A stretch of DNA of 64,000 bases, taken from assembly GCA_013396755.1 (NCBI GenBank), contig VWZF01004937.1, forward strand, positions 515,571-579,570. The letters are read 5' to 3'. The translations under genes and the position numbers were made by a program. The notes below the pieces were generated by a model that was not told where the DNA came from, did not search any database, and saw nothing but the letters and a program-made list of their open reading frames with translations. The stretch is from Sclerurus mexicanus (taxonomy: Eukaryota > Chordata > Aves > Passeriformes > Furnariidae). Of this stretch, positions 36,736 through 48,700 are shown in pieces (positions within the stretch are counted from its first letter, which is position 1; each line of letters begins with the position of its first letter).

Positions 36736-39700
36736 GTAGGTTTTATTCTTTCCATGTTTTGTCTGGTTTTTTGTCTGTATTTCTTTCTGACTTGAAATTC
36801 AAACAGAACAGGAATGACACACTGGACTCCATGAAATCTCATCTTAGTATCACATCCAGAATGAAGATATATCCTATACAGTGAGTTGTGAACTTCCAAG
36901 GACTTCTTTAACAATTTGTTTAACCCGTGAGTAAGGCAGGGTCCCCACTAACCCAGCAGGGCAGCAATGCCTGGCACAGCTGCCAGGGGGGAAAGGGCCA
37001 ACTCTGGGATTGTGACTGCACTGCCCTTGGGACTGCAGGGAGAAGCAGCAAATACAGCAGAAATCTGTCTTGCCTTTGCCCCCCTCACTGCTGGCTTTTA
37101 GCCCTGGGACTCCCACAGCCACCTCTGCACCAAAGGTACACTTCATGAGATTCCAAGGAGCAAAGAAGAACTCCTGCCTAAGGAACAGTTGGCAGATTGG
37201 GCAGATCTTTGTCTTCTGAAAACCTGAAGGAATGAGTACAACAATATTTTAAAAAAGGGGAAAAAAAGCTGGTGATTTTCTCTTTTCTCTTTCCTTCTTT
37301 TGCTCCTTTTTGCAGGTCCTTTCCAGGTTGTTCTTAAAGTAATGCTGCCCAGTGGCTCCCTGGGGCTGTGGAATATTTGCTGGTGGAGGACACTGGAGAG
37401 GGAGTTGTATGTGAAAAGCTCTCTCAAGGCTTAGTTCAAACCTGATCCCGTTTAAGCAGGTGACGAATGTGATCCACGTGCTGTTCTGAGCAGGACAAAA
37501 CCACATTCAAAGAGTCATTTCTAAAATCCACTCACAAAACCAGGCTCCAGCTTCAGCCAGTGCAAGCCCAGAGTCAGTGGGTTCACACTAATCTTGCTCT
37601 TCAGCAGTGTCTCAGAAGTGAGCAGTGCCTTGTGCTGATTATGCCTCTTCAGCTGTGGATTTACAGGTTTCCCTTTAATCAGCTTCACTAAAGTCTAAGC
37701 CAGCCCTCTCACGGGGTGGGGGGCAAGTGCTGGCTCCCAGGGTTTCTTTTTCCCCTTTATTTTTCAAAATTTTATTTATCAGGTTCTTTCCTTCCTATTT
37801 AGTTCAATGACACACCAACACTCCTTGATGTTTGAAGATATTTCAGGACATTCTGTGATGAAATGCTTAAGTTACGAGATGTGAAAATGTAGTGAGAGAC
37901 TTGTCTGTCTCCTCGCTCCCCGTTCAACTGACGATTCTCTGTGGTGGTTCTTTTCATTGTGCCTTTTGTTTTGGGAAAATATCTTCTGAGGTACCTTCCT
38001 ATACAGGGACACATGAAACAAATTTAAAATGGAAAGAAAAAAATAGCCTTAATGAAAGAAAGCTGAAGAATATCTTTACATAAGGAAGTGATCATTTTTT
38101 ATTAATCAGAGGGAAATGTATATGTAATTATGCTAGATGAACTCTGTGGGGAGGTTTTTTTCTCTCTTTATGATGTCTTAAGGGATTTATAAATATTACA
38201 GAGGTTTTATAGCATCATAATATTTCAGATGTGCAGTAAAGCTACTTTCAAAGGATTAGTGCAGACAAAGCAGCATAGTAAAAAATAATTACAAGTCAGC
38301 CAGTGCTACTAGGCTCTGACATCCAGGGCTGATGAGAGTGAGAGAGGCAGGGTTCAGGGAGATAATTTTTCTAACAAGAGCAGACCACACAAGTGCTGTG
38401 GGATGGAGTTCTGAGAGCGGCTCTCCGTTTATTCCAGGGAGTTTCAGACGAGCTGGCTCTGTGCTGCCTCCCTGCATGCTCTGTGCTGATGGGGACACGC
38501 AAGGGCAGGGCAGGGGTGGGCAGAGGGAAGCCTTTTTCTCATTCCCAAAACACCCCTGTATTTGTTGGGCTCCTGTGACACCTTGTAGCAGAGTCTGTGT
38601 GCTGAGGGGAGCTGCGTGCCCCAAAAGAGATGTGTTCTGATCAAACGTGCACCTCCTGCACTGGGACAGGCACTGGGCGCGGAGTGAGCTCACAGCTGGA
38701 ACGGGCCAGCTGTGTGACAGCTGAGGTGTCTGTGTGACAGCTGAGGTGTCTGTGTGTGCCTGCACACGTGTGTTCAGTGTGTGTGTGAGCAGGTACAGAG
38801 GGCTGTTCGTCTCTTCACACGGAGGAGGAGGGCACGTGTGTGCCAGAGAAAAACTGCTGGGTGGGAAGGGCAGCTGTCGAATTTTGGGTCACAGAGGCTG
38901 AGGAGTCTGTGGTTGGAAAGGTTACCTGAGATAAGTGTGGGCAGATAATGCCTTCCCTCTGCAAGCCTGCAGGAGAAAAGGGAGACTGGGCTTGGGAAGG
39001 GGGTTTGTGTGGGGCAAAGGAGAATGTTCGGTGCATGGGAGAGTGAGTAGGGCATGGAGGATACGGAGCAACACAGTTCTGCACCTAGCAGGGATCAAAG
39101 GGGTGGGGTGTGTGGGAGGCTGGGACTACACACAAAATGCAGTGGGGATGGGAAGGGAGGGATCTGTTTGTGACTGTGGAGTAGGTAGTAAAAAGAGATT
39201 CTGTTTCTCAGTTCTGATAACGTGGGGTTTATTTGAATGATCTGAGGCTGTTGCCTGTTTGAAATGCAAATTGTGCCCTTAGAGCAGTTTATGTTTCTTA
39301 CTCCTCTAGACTGTTCCCTCAAAGGCTTGTGCTTGGGTTTGCCTTGTGCTGCTCACCTGCCATGGAGAGGGCCTAAACCACCCTGGGAAAGGGTGGACTG
39401 TCCATAGCTGGGATCTTGGGTGCAGATGCAGCGTAAATGATCTCAGCAGAGACAATAATCAACAAAAATCCTGCCCAGGGTGCAGAAACCCCTTGTCCAG
39501 GCCTGAGATGGAACTTCTGATTCAGAAGCTGTATTTGGTGATAACAAAAATTCAAACACAGGGAATGTCAGCACTGAGATCCCAGACTGGATGAAAAACA
39601 AGGGGAGAGTGTGATGGATGAAAGTGAGAGTTCCCTTCATACAGCAGGGGACAGAGTCTGAGCAAAATGCTGGATGGTTCTGCCTGTTCTGTAGTCACAG

Positions 39701-42700
39701 ACGTGGTGGCAGGGGAAGGAAGGACAAAATGTGAGATAGTTTGGTAGTATCTTATGTCTACTTTGCCTTGGACTGAATAACCACATAAGGGTACAGTACA
39801 ACAGAATCAGGCTCTTAACAGTGTACGCTCCTGTTCCCCTCTGCAGGACCTGCTTATCCACTGGGGGCTTCTCTGGTAGAAAAATAAGAAAAAGACACAG
39901 TATGTTCCTTAGTGGGAGAGTGATTCAGCTTGTGCTTTGACTTTGGCTGTCACGCTGTGTCATCTGTCGTTATTTAGAGTATTTTCTGAATGTTTGAAGG
40001 CATGGTGGACCAAACAAGGAGGTGATGTCCCCAGTCCAAAACTGTGGCTCCTGGCAGAGTGCTGCCCATCTCTCCTGGCTGCCTGCCCGTGGAGACATCC
40101 CTGCTCAGCAGAGGTTGCTTGCTTTATAATGGCTGAGGGGCAGAAGTGTGTCCTGAGCAGGCAGGCAGGGAGCTGTGCTGGGTTCAGCTTGCACAGGCTT
40201 GGCTGGTTATTTTTCTGGCTTGTCTGCAAAATTCACTGAAGGTCTGAGATGAGAAAGTTCTGCAATAATCCAGTGTCACTTCCATTGTGTCTCTGGGGCC
40301 ATGAACCTGCTCTAGCGCCAGCCTTTTATCAAGGCAAACAACACCTTATGTTGTGAAGTGAGAACCAGGTATTTTTATCTCCTTCCTCCTTTGCATGCAG
40401 AGGTATAAACTGATTCACTGCCCCTTTTTCTTTCGCCCTGAAATCACAGATTTCTTTGCTCTGCTCCACTTGAACACACACACCATTCTGCAGTGTATGA
40501 AAGTAGGAATTCCTCTTCTTCCATGCCGAGAGGCAAAGGCCATGCACCCTCAGTGTCTCTGCCTGCCCGTGTCCCTGCACACCCTTGTTCTCTTGGGCCC
40601 CCTGACACTGCCAGAGAGGAGGAATAGAAAGAACCCCAGTGAAGGAAACTCAGCCCAATGCACATTCCGGCTTCAACAGAGTTTTCTTGGGACCAGATTT
40701 TGGTATGGCTCCACTTTTTCATTTAAGCCTTCTAAAACAAACTAAACACAACCAACCAAAACAACAAAAAAAAAGACCCTTTAAAATCCAGGCTAATTGA
40801 GAGAGTGCTAACATTAGTAAGACAAATGAGTGATACCCAACAAGCCTGTGGTTTCTCTTCTAAAGTGAAGTGTTGTTTTCTTCACAATGGGATGATTAAT
40901 ACACTCAGGCAGGAATATTAATAGGCTTGTTCAGTTGCTGCAACATTCTTCCCACTGCTGTGCTATTGAGGCCTCGGAATCTGAGCCCGGGGGACCCTCA
41001 GCTCTTCAGTTTCTCATCTGGCACGTTTTGTATGTCAGTCTCCCAGCACATGTTGCAATGAGAGCTGCTCTATCTTTGCAAAGTGCAGCTCAGCACACTT
41101 TGTGTGCCACGAGTGGGGAAATCAAGGCAGGCAGAAGTGATGTGCCAGTCACCCACTTGCTCCTCTGCGGGTCACCTCCTAAACCCTTGGCAGTTTAGAG
41201 ACCACATGTCTGCTCAGTTCTGTGATGTTCTTTTAAAATGTCATTCCTCCAGAGAGATACTCCGGAGTCAGAATCCTGATTGTGTTCATTAAAAAATTCT
41301 GGAGTGTTTGGGATTATCAGACAGCAGCAAAGACCTATTTCTGTTCTCTTAGAGCTGCCTCTTAATTCAAGTAACCCACCAGAAAGGCAGTGATACTGTA
41401 CCCTATTCTGTTCCTGCCCCACCTACTCATCTCTCAGCCTTCCTCCTCATGGCACTTGCCCACACACCACTTGTGCAAAATCAAGGTGCAATTTCTGTGA
41501 TTATGAATTTCCTGGCCTTTCTACACTCCCGCCACTGGGAACTGGTAATCCAAGATGCTCTGTATGTTTTGTGCTAAAAGACTTGATTTGGCACTGGCGA
41601 TGGAAGGCCATTCCCACCCAGCAGCTGTTCACAGGCCCCTGTGAAATAGATTGGGGGTCTCAGCCCCATTCCACAAGGGAGCAGGTCATAAACAGGATCC
41701 ACACCCAGAGCTTCAGCAGAAAAACTAAAGATAGACTGAGCAACATAGGCACTGATCTCCTCTGTCATCCCTGGAGATGACAGTCCAGAGAGCAGCATTG
41801 AATAAATATGCTGGGATGAATTTCTTCTGGGCTGGAACCAGATGATCTTCAGGGTCCCTCCCAACCCAAGCCACGCTATGATTCTATGATATTACAGTAA
41901 TTGTTCTGTGCATATCCAGTTTTCAGTCTTCTTTGCCTTAAATAGGACTTCACCAGCGTAAAGAAACTTTGGGGTGGTTTCTGACTTGCTGGTGTGTTTC
42001 TAACAGATACTGAGCCACAGCTTTTGGGCTTACCTGATCCTTGGGCTTACCTGATCCTTCCATCTACTCCCTGGAAGCCTTACAGCAGAGAACCCACTAA
42101 ACGGAGGAATGAGGGAGGAATTGCCAGAGTTTGGCATTCCAAGGAGCCAGAGCCCACTGCCCTCCGTGCTTAAAGCGATGCAGCTGGTTTGCCAGCACGG
42201 TGGGTGTTTATCATGCTGAGCATGGCTGTTTTGTTTGGCCACAGCAGAGCAGACCATGAGAAGGGTAAGGCATGTTTTGTCCCCATCCAGACCAGCAAGA
42301 GGAGCAGAGGAGAAGCAGTTCTGCTGCCCCATCCCGTTCCCCCAGCCAGCCTGCAACCCATTCCACTGGGAACATCTGCTTCCTCTTTACCTCAGGGAAC
42401 AAATACATGTAAATACGGAGGATTGTTCCTAATATTTCCATTCAATGTGGAAGTGTTGAAAACCTCCACCAGGCACCTCACGTTATATGGAAGGTTGCCC
42501 ATTACTGCTCAAAATAACACTTATTTCATGTGGAGGAGGAGGAGGGAATCTGTTTATTCCAAAATCAATATTTCTACGTTCATTAAACATTCCACTTATT
42601 AGCTTCTTTTTTCCATGCCTGTGATGGCATTCTATCCTTGTTTTTACCCTTCTTACAAATATATTTTTCATTTGATTTCCACTCCTATTTCCAGATTTTA

Positions 42701-45700
42701 GTGCTCTGCATTAGCTAATTGGAGCTTGACAGGTCTGGAGTGTGGGTATGTGGGAGAGTGCCTACTGCTGCCCTAATTTTCCCCCTTCCATATCCTGGGA
42801 TCTAAACCAGGGTGGCTGAGTGCAGAAATCTGCCTGGCAAATTAAATTGATCAGACAATGTATGCTTCAAACAGAGTCAAGTGGGAATATTTCCTTGAGC
42901 TGCTCTGCTCCTCAGGATATTTGAAATCAGTATTGAATTTGAACTTTCACAGGCTTCTTTATTTTGATGAAAGGAGACAGCAGAAGTTGCCTTCTGTTTC
43001 ATGCAGAATAGCCCAAACTAAGTCAGACTAATTTTCTGTGACACGAGAACCAGGTGGGACTATGATAATGAAATTTAAAAGTAAAAATGATAAAGAAAAA
43101 AGTAATCTGTCTGGAAGGGAACTCAGAGGGCGATGCAGCTCATTATCCTGCCCCATGTAAGGATAACACTGTGGTTAAAACATTTCTGTCAACCCTAGGA
43201 ATCACAGATTTTATTCTTTAGTGCAGAACAAGGACTGTATTGTCTTAGTCAAGCTGGTTGGGCCCTTATTCAAAGATATTTAATGAAGTCTAGTTCTGAC
43301 TGATTTTTGGGGAGCATTAGATTCTTAGATATCATTGTAGCTCTTTCCCCAATCTTTCTCTGTCTCGGCCTCCAGCCTCCAGAATGGTGATAAAAGCAGT
43401 CCTGCCCTTTTATTTAAGATGACTATCTTGAATATTAAAATAATGTGGTCTACTAAGGTATTGTAGTGTAGAGTCATAGGCTGGTAAAAGAATTTAGGCT
43501 TCCAGTGTAGAAGGTGTTCCTGCATGGGAGGGATTAATCTCTTCAGTCAGTGTTGGTCCTGATTTCTAAACCCTTCTGTGTGAGTAGGAAAGGATACAAT
43601 TTCCCTTTATAGTTCCTAAGCTGAGTCTTCATGCAGGGCCCTGTTGTGAATCCTGCTGCTGGTCCCAGGCACTTACCTGAATTGCTGGAATTTCTTGGGA
43701 ACAGCAGGTTGGGAATTCAAGCTTCAATCTCCAGGTGATGCTCTGAGCTCCCATCACTGCCCCTGGAGCAGTGAGCTCTGAAAAGCCAGTGTGCAAGGGG
43801 AGTATTTCCTGCCTCCAGTGCTGTGTAATCCGTGCAGAGGTGACTCTGCCCAGGAACAGGCAGGGCACTTGTCGTGCTGTGGGGTCACACTTTGGGTCTC
43901 CCACATTTTTAGGGCAGCCCAGGGACAGTGCCCTTGTTTATCTGAGCTCTCAGGTGCCAGGACACAGCAGGGAGTGATAAAAATCCTCAGTGAGAGCTTC
44001 ATCTGTTACAGCAGTCATTTTTATTATTTATATATATATATATACACACACACATATATATTATATTCAATCCTATATATATAGGATTGAAATAAAAACC
44101 TTGTAATAACAAAGCACGATCCTCTTGTATTACTTCACTGTATATATTTTAGCTTCTGTTGAAGATGAAATTTCTTTTCATGGGCGCTTAACAGACAAAA
44201 GAATATATATTTGATCTTCTTATTTGTATTACAGGCTCCAAAAAAGGCGAAGAAGAAGGTAGAAGGTGGTTCCAATGTATTCTCTATGTTTGAACAAACC
44301 CAGATCCAGGAGTTCAAAGAGGTTGGTCACTATTCTGCTGCTCTTCATAGCCTCCTGTTACTGCTAATGAATAACATAGGTTTGGTTTGTAATCCTTATT
44401 CAATTCTCCATCTGCTTTAATAGAACACACAGTTGTTTTCTGAATCATCTCTGTGGTTTTGGCTGGTGTATCATTTTCCTTGTGTGTTTGTTTGTTCTTT
44501 TTTTCATTCTTTCTGTCCCTCACTCCCCTGTTTCAAGCTCTAGACTTATTGAAAACCCCCAAGCCCCAGTGCCAAAATAAAGGAAAATTACCATCTCAAC
44601 CACTTTAGACCTGATTCAGGAGAACACTTGACCAGAGTTAGAGTTGTTTAAGTGGTATTTTAAATAAGAAAAGTCTTAGTGCTCAGTATTATCCTGAGCT
44701 TCAATTCATGGTCTGTTCCACAACAGCAATAGAAAATATTCTTCTGTGCCCTTCTAATAGTGCCCGCAAACTAGACATGAAAATCCCAAGACGCCCTCAG
44801 CCGACTTTCTCCACAAATGCCAATAAAACAAGACACCAGGCTGAGGGTAACAAAGCATTCTTTAGCTCCCAAGGAATTTGCTATTCCATGCACTGTAGGT
44901 TCTTTGACCAGTTACCTGCGAGGAGGTAAATCAGATGGGTTGGCATAAAAGCTGGAGCATAATAAGGACAGAAATCCTGTTTGATGAGTTTATGCCCTTT
45001 TCCCAAGTGGACATTCTAGAATGTCTGTGAGACCATCACTTCCTGGGTTGGGTTGTCATTTTGAATTCCCGATTTTTATCCCGTTCTTTGCTAACTTGCA
45101 TCTCCAAAGCAATTTCCAATGTGATAAGTGCCTACTGTTTCATTTTGTGCATGTCTTTCAACGTTACTTTCCATGAAGATTCCCACCAGGAAAGCTCAGT
45201 GATGAACAAGACTAAAACCCAAGGAAAGGGCTGGGAATGTGGCCCAGCTAAAGGAAATGGAAGCACTAACCATTGTCCAGGTTAATGGAAATGGGTTTAA
45301 CACTCTTCTCCTGCCTCTTCTCCACATCCTGTGAACTTCCATTTTATTTGCTCTGAGGTTTACTGTGTGAAGAAGGACCAGCAAACAGAAGCACTGGACA
45401 GAATGCCATATTTGATCGTCTCTAAATCACATAATCCTGGCAGCATTTCTGGCAGGATGTTGGCAGAATAGTGGCAAAAGCACGAGGCAGTGCAGTGGTC
45501 CAGTGAAACCCAAGACCATATTGTGTCTAAAAGCTACACGTTTGGGACAAGGATTTCTGAAAAGCTGGTTTTGCTGAGAGCATTTTTATCTGGGGATTTC
45601 AACCAGCTCACCAGCAAATGTTTCAGCACTGCTGTTATATTGCTTAGAGCTCACCCATTGCAATACCTAATGCTCTTCCTGTCTTCTGTGAGCTTGCTCT

Positions 45701-48700
45701 TGGTGTTTTCTTCTGTTTTGCTCCCAAAATTGTGGGGATCACCATTTAAAACAAGCCTTCCCCATAGAAGGGAAAGCATCTCTAAAATGTTTGGCTTAAT
45801 TTTTTATAAGGGAACAGTTTGGCAGGTAAGTGAAGGATTATGAACATGGATGTGGCAAGGAGTCACAGGGGCAAACTGGACCGTGGGCAGTGGGGCTTTG
45901 TAAGGACCTGAAGGTGAAACTACAGAAAGATATGTTGATATAGTACAAGCAGGGAAAGAAATGCACCCTGTAGAGCAGCAGACTTGGAAACTCTGCAAGT
46001 TACTGTAGCTGCATTCTCAGGAGATCACTCTTTCCTCATAATACTGAGGTAGGAATAATTCCTGGCCATTGTAAAGACACACTCTCATATTGATGTGCTT
46101 GGCAGGCAGATAAGCAGCTTCAGAGACATGACCGGGGGAATTTCAGGTCATTAAAATGTCTCCAAATCAATGAAACATTGAAAGTGTGATGGCAGCAAAT
46201 GGATGGACACCCCAACAGGTAAACAGGTAGATGGGCAGTTAGCTGGCCTGGTAAATAATGCTCAGGTTGGTACACAAGTCTCTGTTGGCTGACAGTAAAA
46301 ATAAATTAACTGGGTTTTTTTCTATCAAAAGTTATATTTTGCCTGACAAGAGTATTTAAGGTCAGCACATCAGAGTCAGTCAGAGCACACAATGCAGTCT
46401 CAAGGATACAGTTTATTGGAAAAGGGGAAAAAACCCTTGAATAAATTACCCTGCATTTCTCTGTACTTTGGAAAATTCAGCTCTCTCTGTATGGTGGGTC
46501 ATTCTAAGGCCCAGAAGGAGCTGACTTCAGGTTGATAGCAGAGAGGTATCTACAGAAATTAAATGCTTTACCGAATTTGATAGCTGCCCCCAGAACCAGG
46601 TATGGGGAAGGTACAACCACACAGAGCAACTGCTGCCTGAAGCCTCCCCAATTCCAACTTGTATGGGTTAAGGCCTGAGTGGCTGAAGCTGCCAGCACTG
46701 GCTGCAGCCCAGCTGCACGCTGCACTGAGCATTCATTTAGTAAGGAGCAGTTTGGGTGGGTTTCATTAAGCCCCTTGCCAAGATACAGTAATGTGTTGAA
46801 AGTGAGGCAAGTGCAATGAGGTGGCGTGATGTGGAGGAATGGAAGGAAGTTAAATATTCTGTTTTATGGGATGAATGTCACACCCCCCTGGACTGGGGTG
46901 TGTGATTGTAGCACTGCCCTGTGCAGTGGTACTGGCAATTCACAGAATCACAGGACAGGCTGAGCTGGAAGAGACCCACAGGGATCATCGAGTCCAGCCC
47001 TTGGCCCAGCACAGAACCATCCCCAGCACTCACTCCATGTGCCTTTCTCTTCCCACAGGCTTTTACCATCATGGACCAGAACAGGGATGGCTTTATTGAC
47101 AAGGCAGACTTGAGAGACACATTTGCTGCACTAGGTAAACCGTAAGAACTAAAACTAATCATTCAATACACACCTTAGAAAGGTGTTTTACAGTGAGAAT
47201 TACAGTGGGGGAAGTAATGAGATAGAGGGGAGGCCAAAGGAAGCCTGTTCAGCTGGACCTTCCTCCTTGTGGTAGTGGCTGTCTCACTGCAGAGCTCCAG
47301 CTGGAACATCTCCTGGGCAGTCTCCTTGAGAAGAGGTCTGATCCCACCCCTGCAGCTATTTCAGAACAAGCCCACCCAAGCAGGGGTCCATGCCAGGCAT
47401 TTCTGATTTGCCTCTGAATCCAGGCTTCCCAGGCTGCACCTTTTTCATCTGGGAGCCATGGAATATCCACTGATTAGCTCTGCTGCCACGGACTGGCTGC
47501 CCCTCTGCCCACACAGAAGCACGAGGACTTCATGTGAGGTTCTGTGCTGCTGTGCATTCGTGTGGGGTGAAATGTGCATGTCATGGCATTAGGTATTGTC
47601 CATTCCATGCCTGTCACAATCCTGGTGATATCAAGCAGATCAGAGCAAATCTTCCCAAGGAAAGGAAAAAATAAATGCTCACGATCCCAAAAAGGGAGTT
47701 AGATCTTTGTTGCAACGTTTGAGGCTTGAACAGTGCTGTAGGCATTTGGGATTTTGCCATCTGGATCTTATTAAAACGAGTTTGATAAGAATCTTTAGTG
47801 CTCCCCAGGGTGGAATCAGACGCCAGCAGAGTCAGTGCGAGGAGCAGAAGCTCCTGAACTCTTTATTGTGACAATGAGGTTTGCAAACTTTGGCCTGTAG
47901 CTACTGTTACCCTGAAATATTTATTTCTTAAGGCCAAGTTCTGGTATCTTCCCTGTTCAGTGAAGCCCTTCAACAATAAAGTAAAGTCACAGCAAATTAC
48001 CCCTCCATTTGAGAAGGGCTGCCAGGGTCTAAATTGCCATCAATGGACTGCACAAGGGTTGGGAAGGGATGCGGCTGCTCAGCTCGTCCATCTGCCCTCT
48101 GCTCAGTGAGGTGTCTCCATACCCAGGAGGGCAAGGACTGAGACCTTGGATTCACTCCATCACTTTGATCTCTGCTATATTAACATCAGTGGGGCCCATA
48201 TTTCACCTGAGGTAAAAAACCAAAACAAAGCCCAAAAGGAGTTTATTTGGAAGTGCCCTTCTCCCGTCCACTGCTGGCCATGCCTGTATTATTTATCCTC
48301 CTTACTCCTTCAGTCGCCCTTTGATCTCAGAGCCAGCCCTGCCAATTTCTTTTACACTGGGGTATTAGGGAGTTGTGTTCTACCATGTTATTAGCAAAGT
48401 TGCACAGAGCCTTGAGCTCCCCAGTGGGAGGAGATGAATGGGAATCGTTTTTTGAAACACAATTTGTGATTTATTATGAAAAATGATCTCTGCTGCAGGT
48501 CGTCTGAATGTCAAGAATGAAGAGCTTGAAGACATGGTGAAGGAGGCGCCAGGTCCTATTAACTTCACTGTCTTCCTTACTATGTTTGGGGAAAAGCTGA
48601 AAGGTAAGTACCTCTGGGGGATTGGAGAGGTATCTGTCAGAGATCCTCGGCACTGAAACATCTCAGCACCTTGCAAATTATAATAATGCATCCACAGAAC

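Larger units (their letters stand above)
36736..44234 (+). other. MYL10: MYL10 intron 1
   Basis: This 7.5-kb intron runs from donor GTAGGT to acceptor TATTTGTATTACAG. It contains a 20-base tandem repeat with a GT-rich tail (38711-38790), a G-rich segment (39100-39165), a 17-base tandem duplication (42024-42057), a CR1 LINE 3' end (41835-41891), and a TA/CA microsatellite with a long palindrome (44028-44091). The open frames inside it are short and lack recognisable domains. Confidence 0.75.

Noticed and set aside
38289..38765. 158-codon open frame on the minus strand in MYL10 intron 1
   Set aside because: Lies in GC- and GT-rich intron DNA, crosses the 20-base tandem repeat, and has no recognisable domain.
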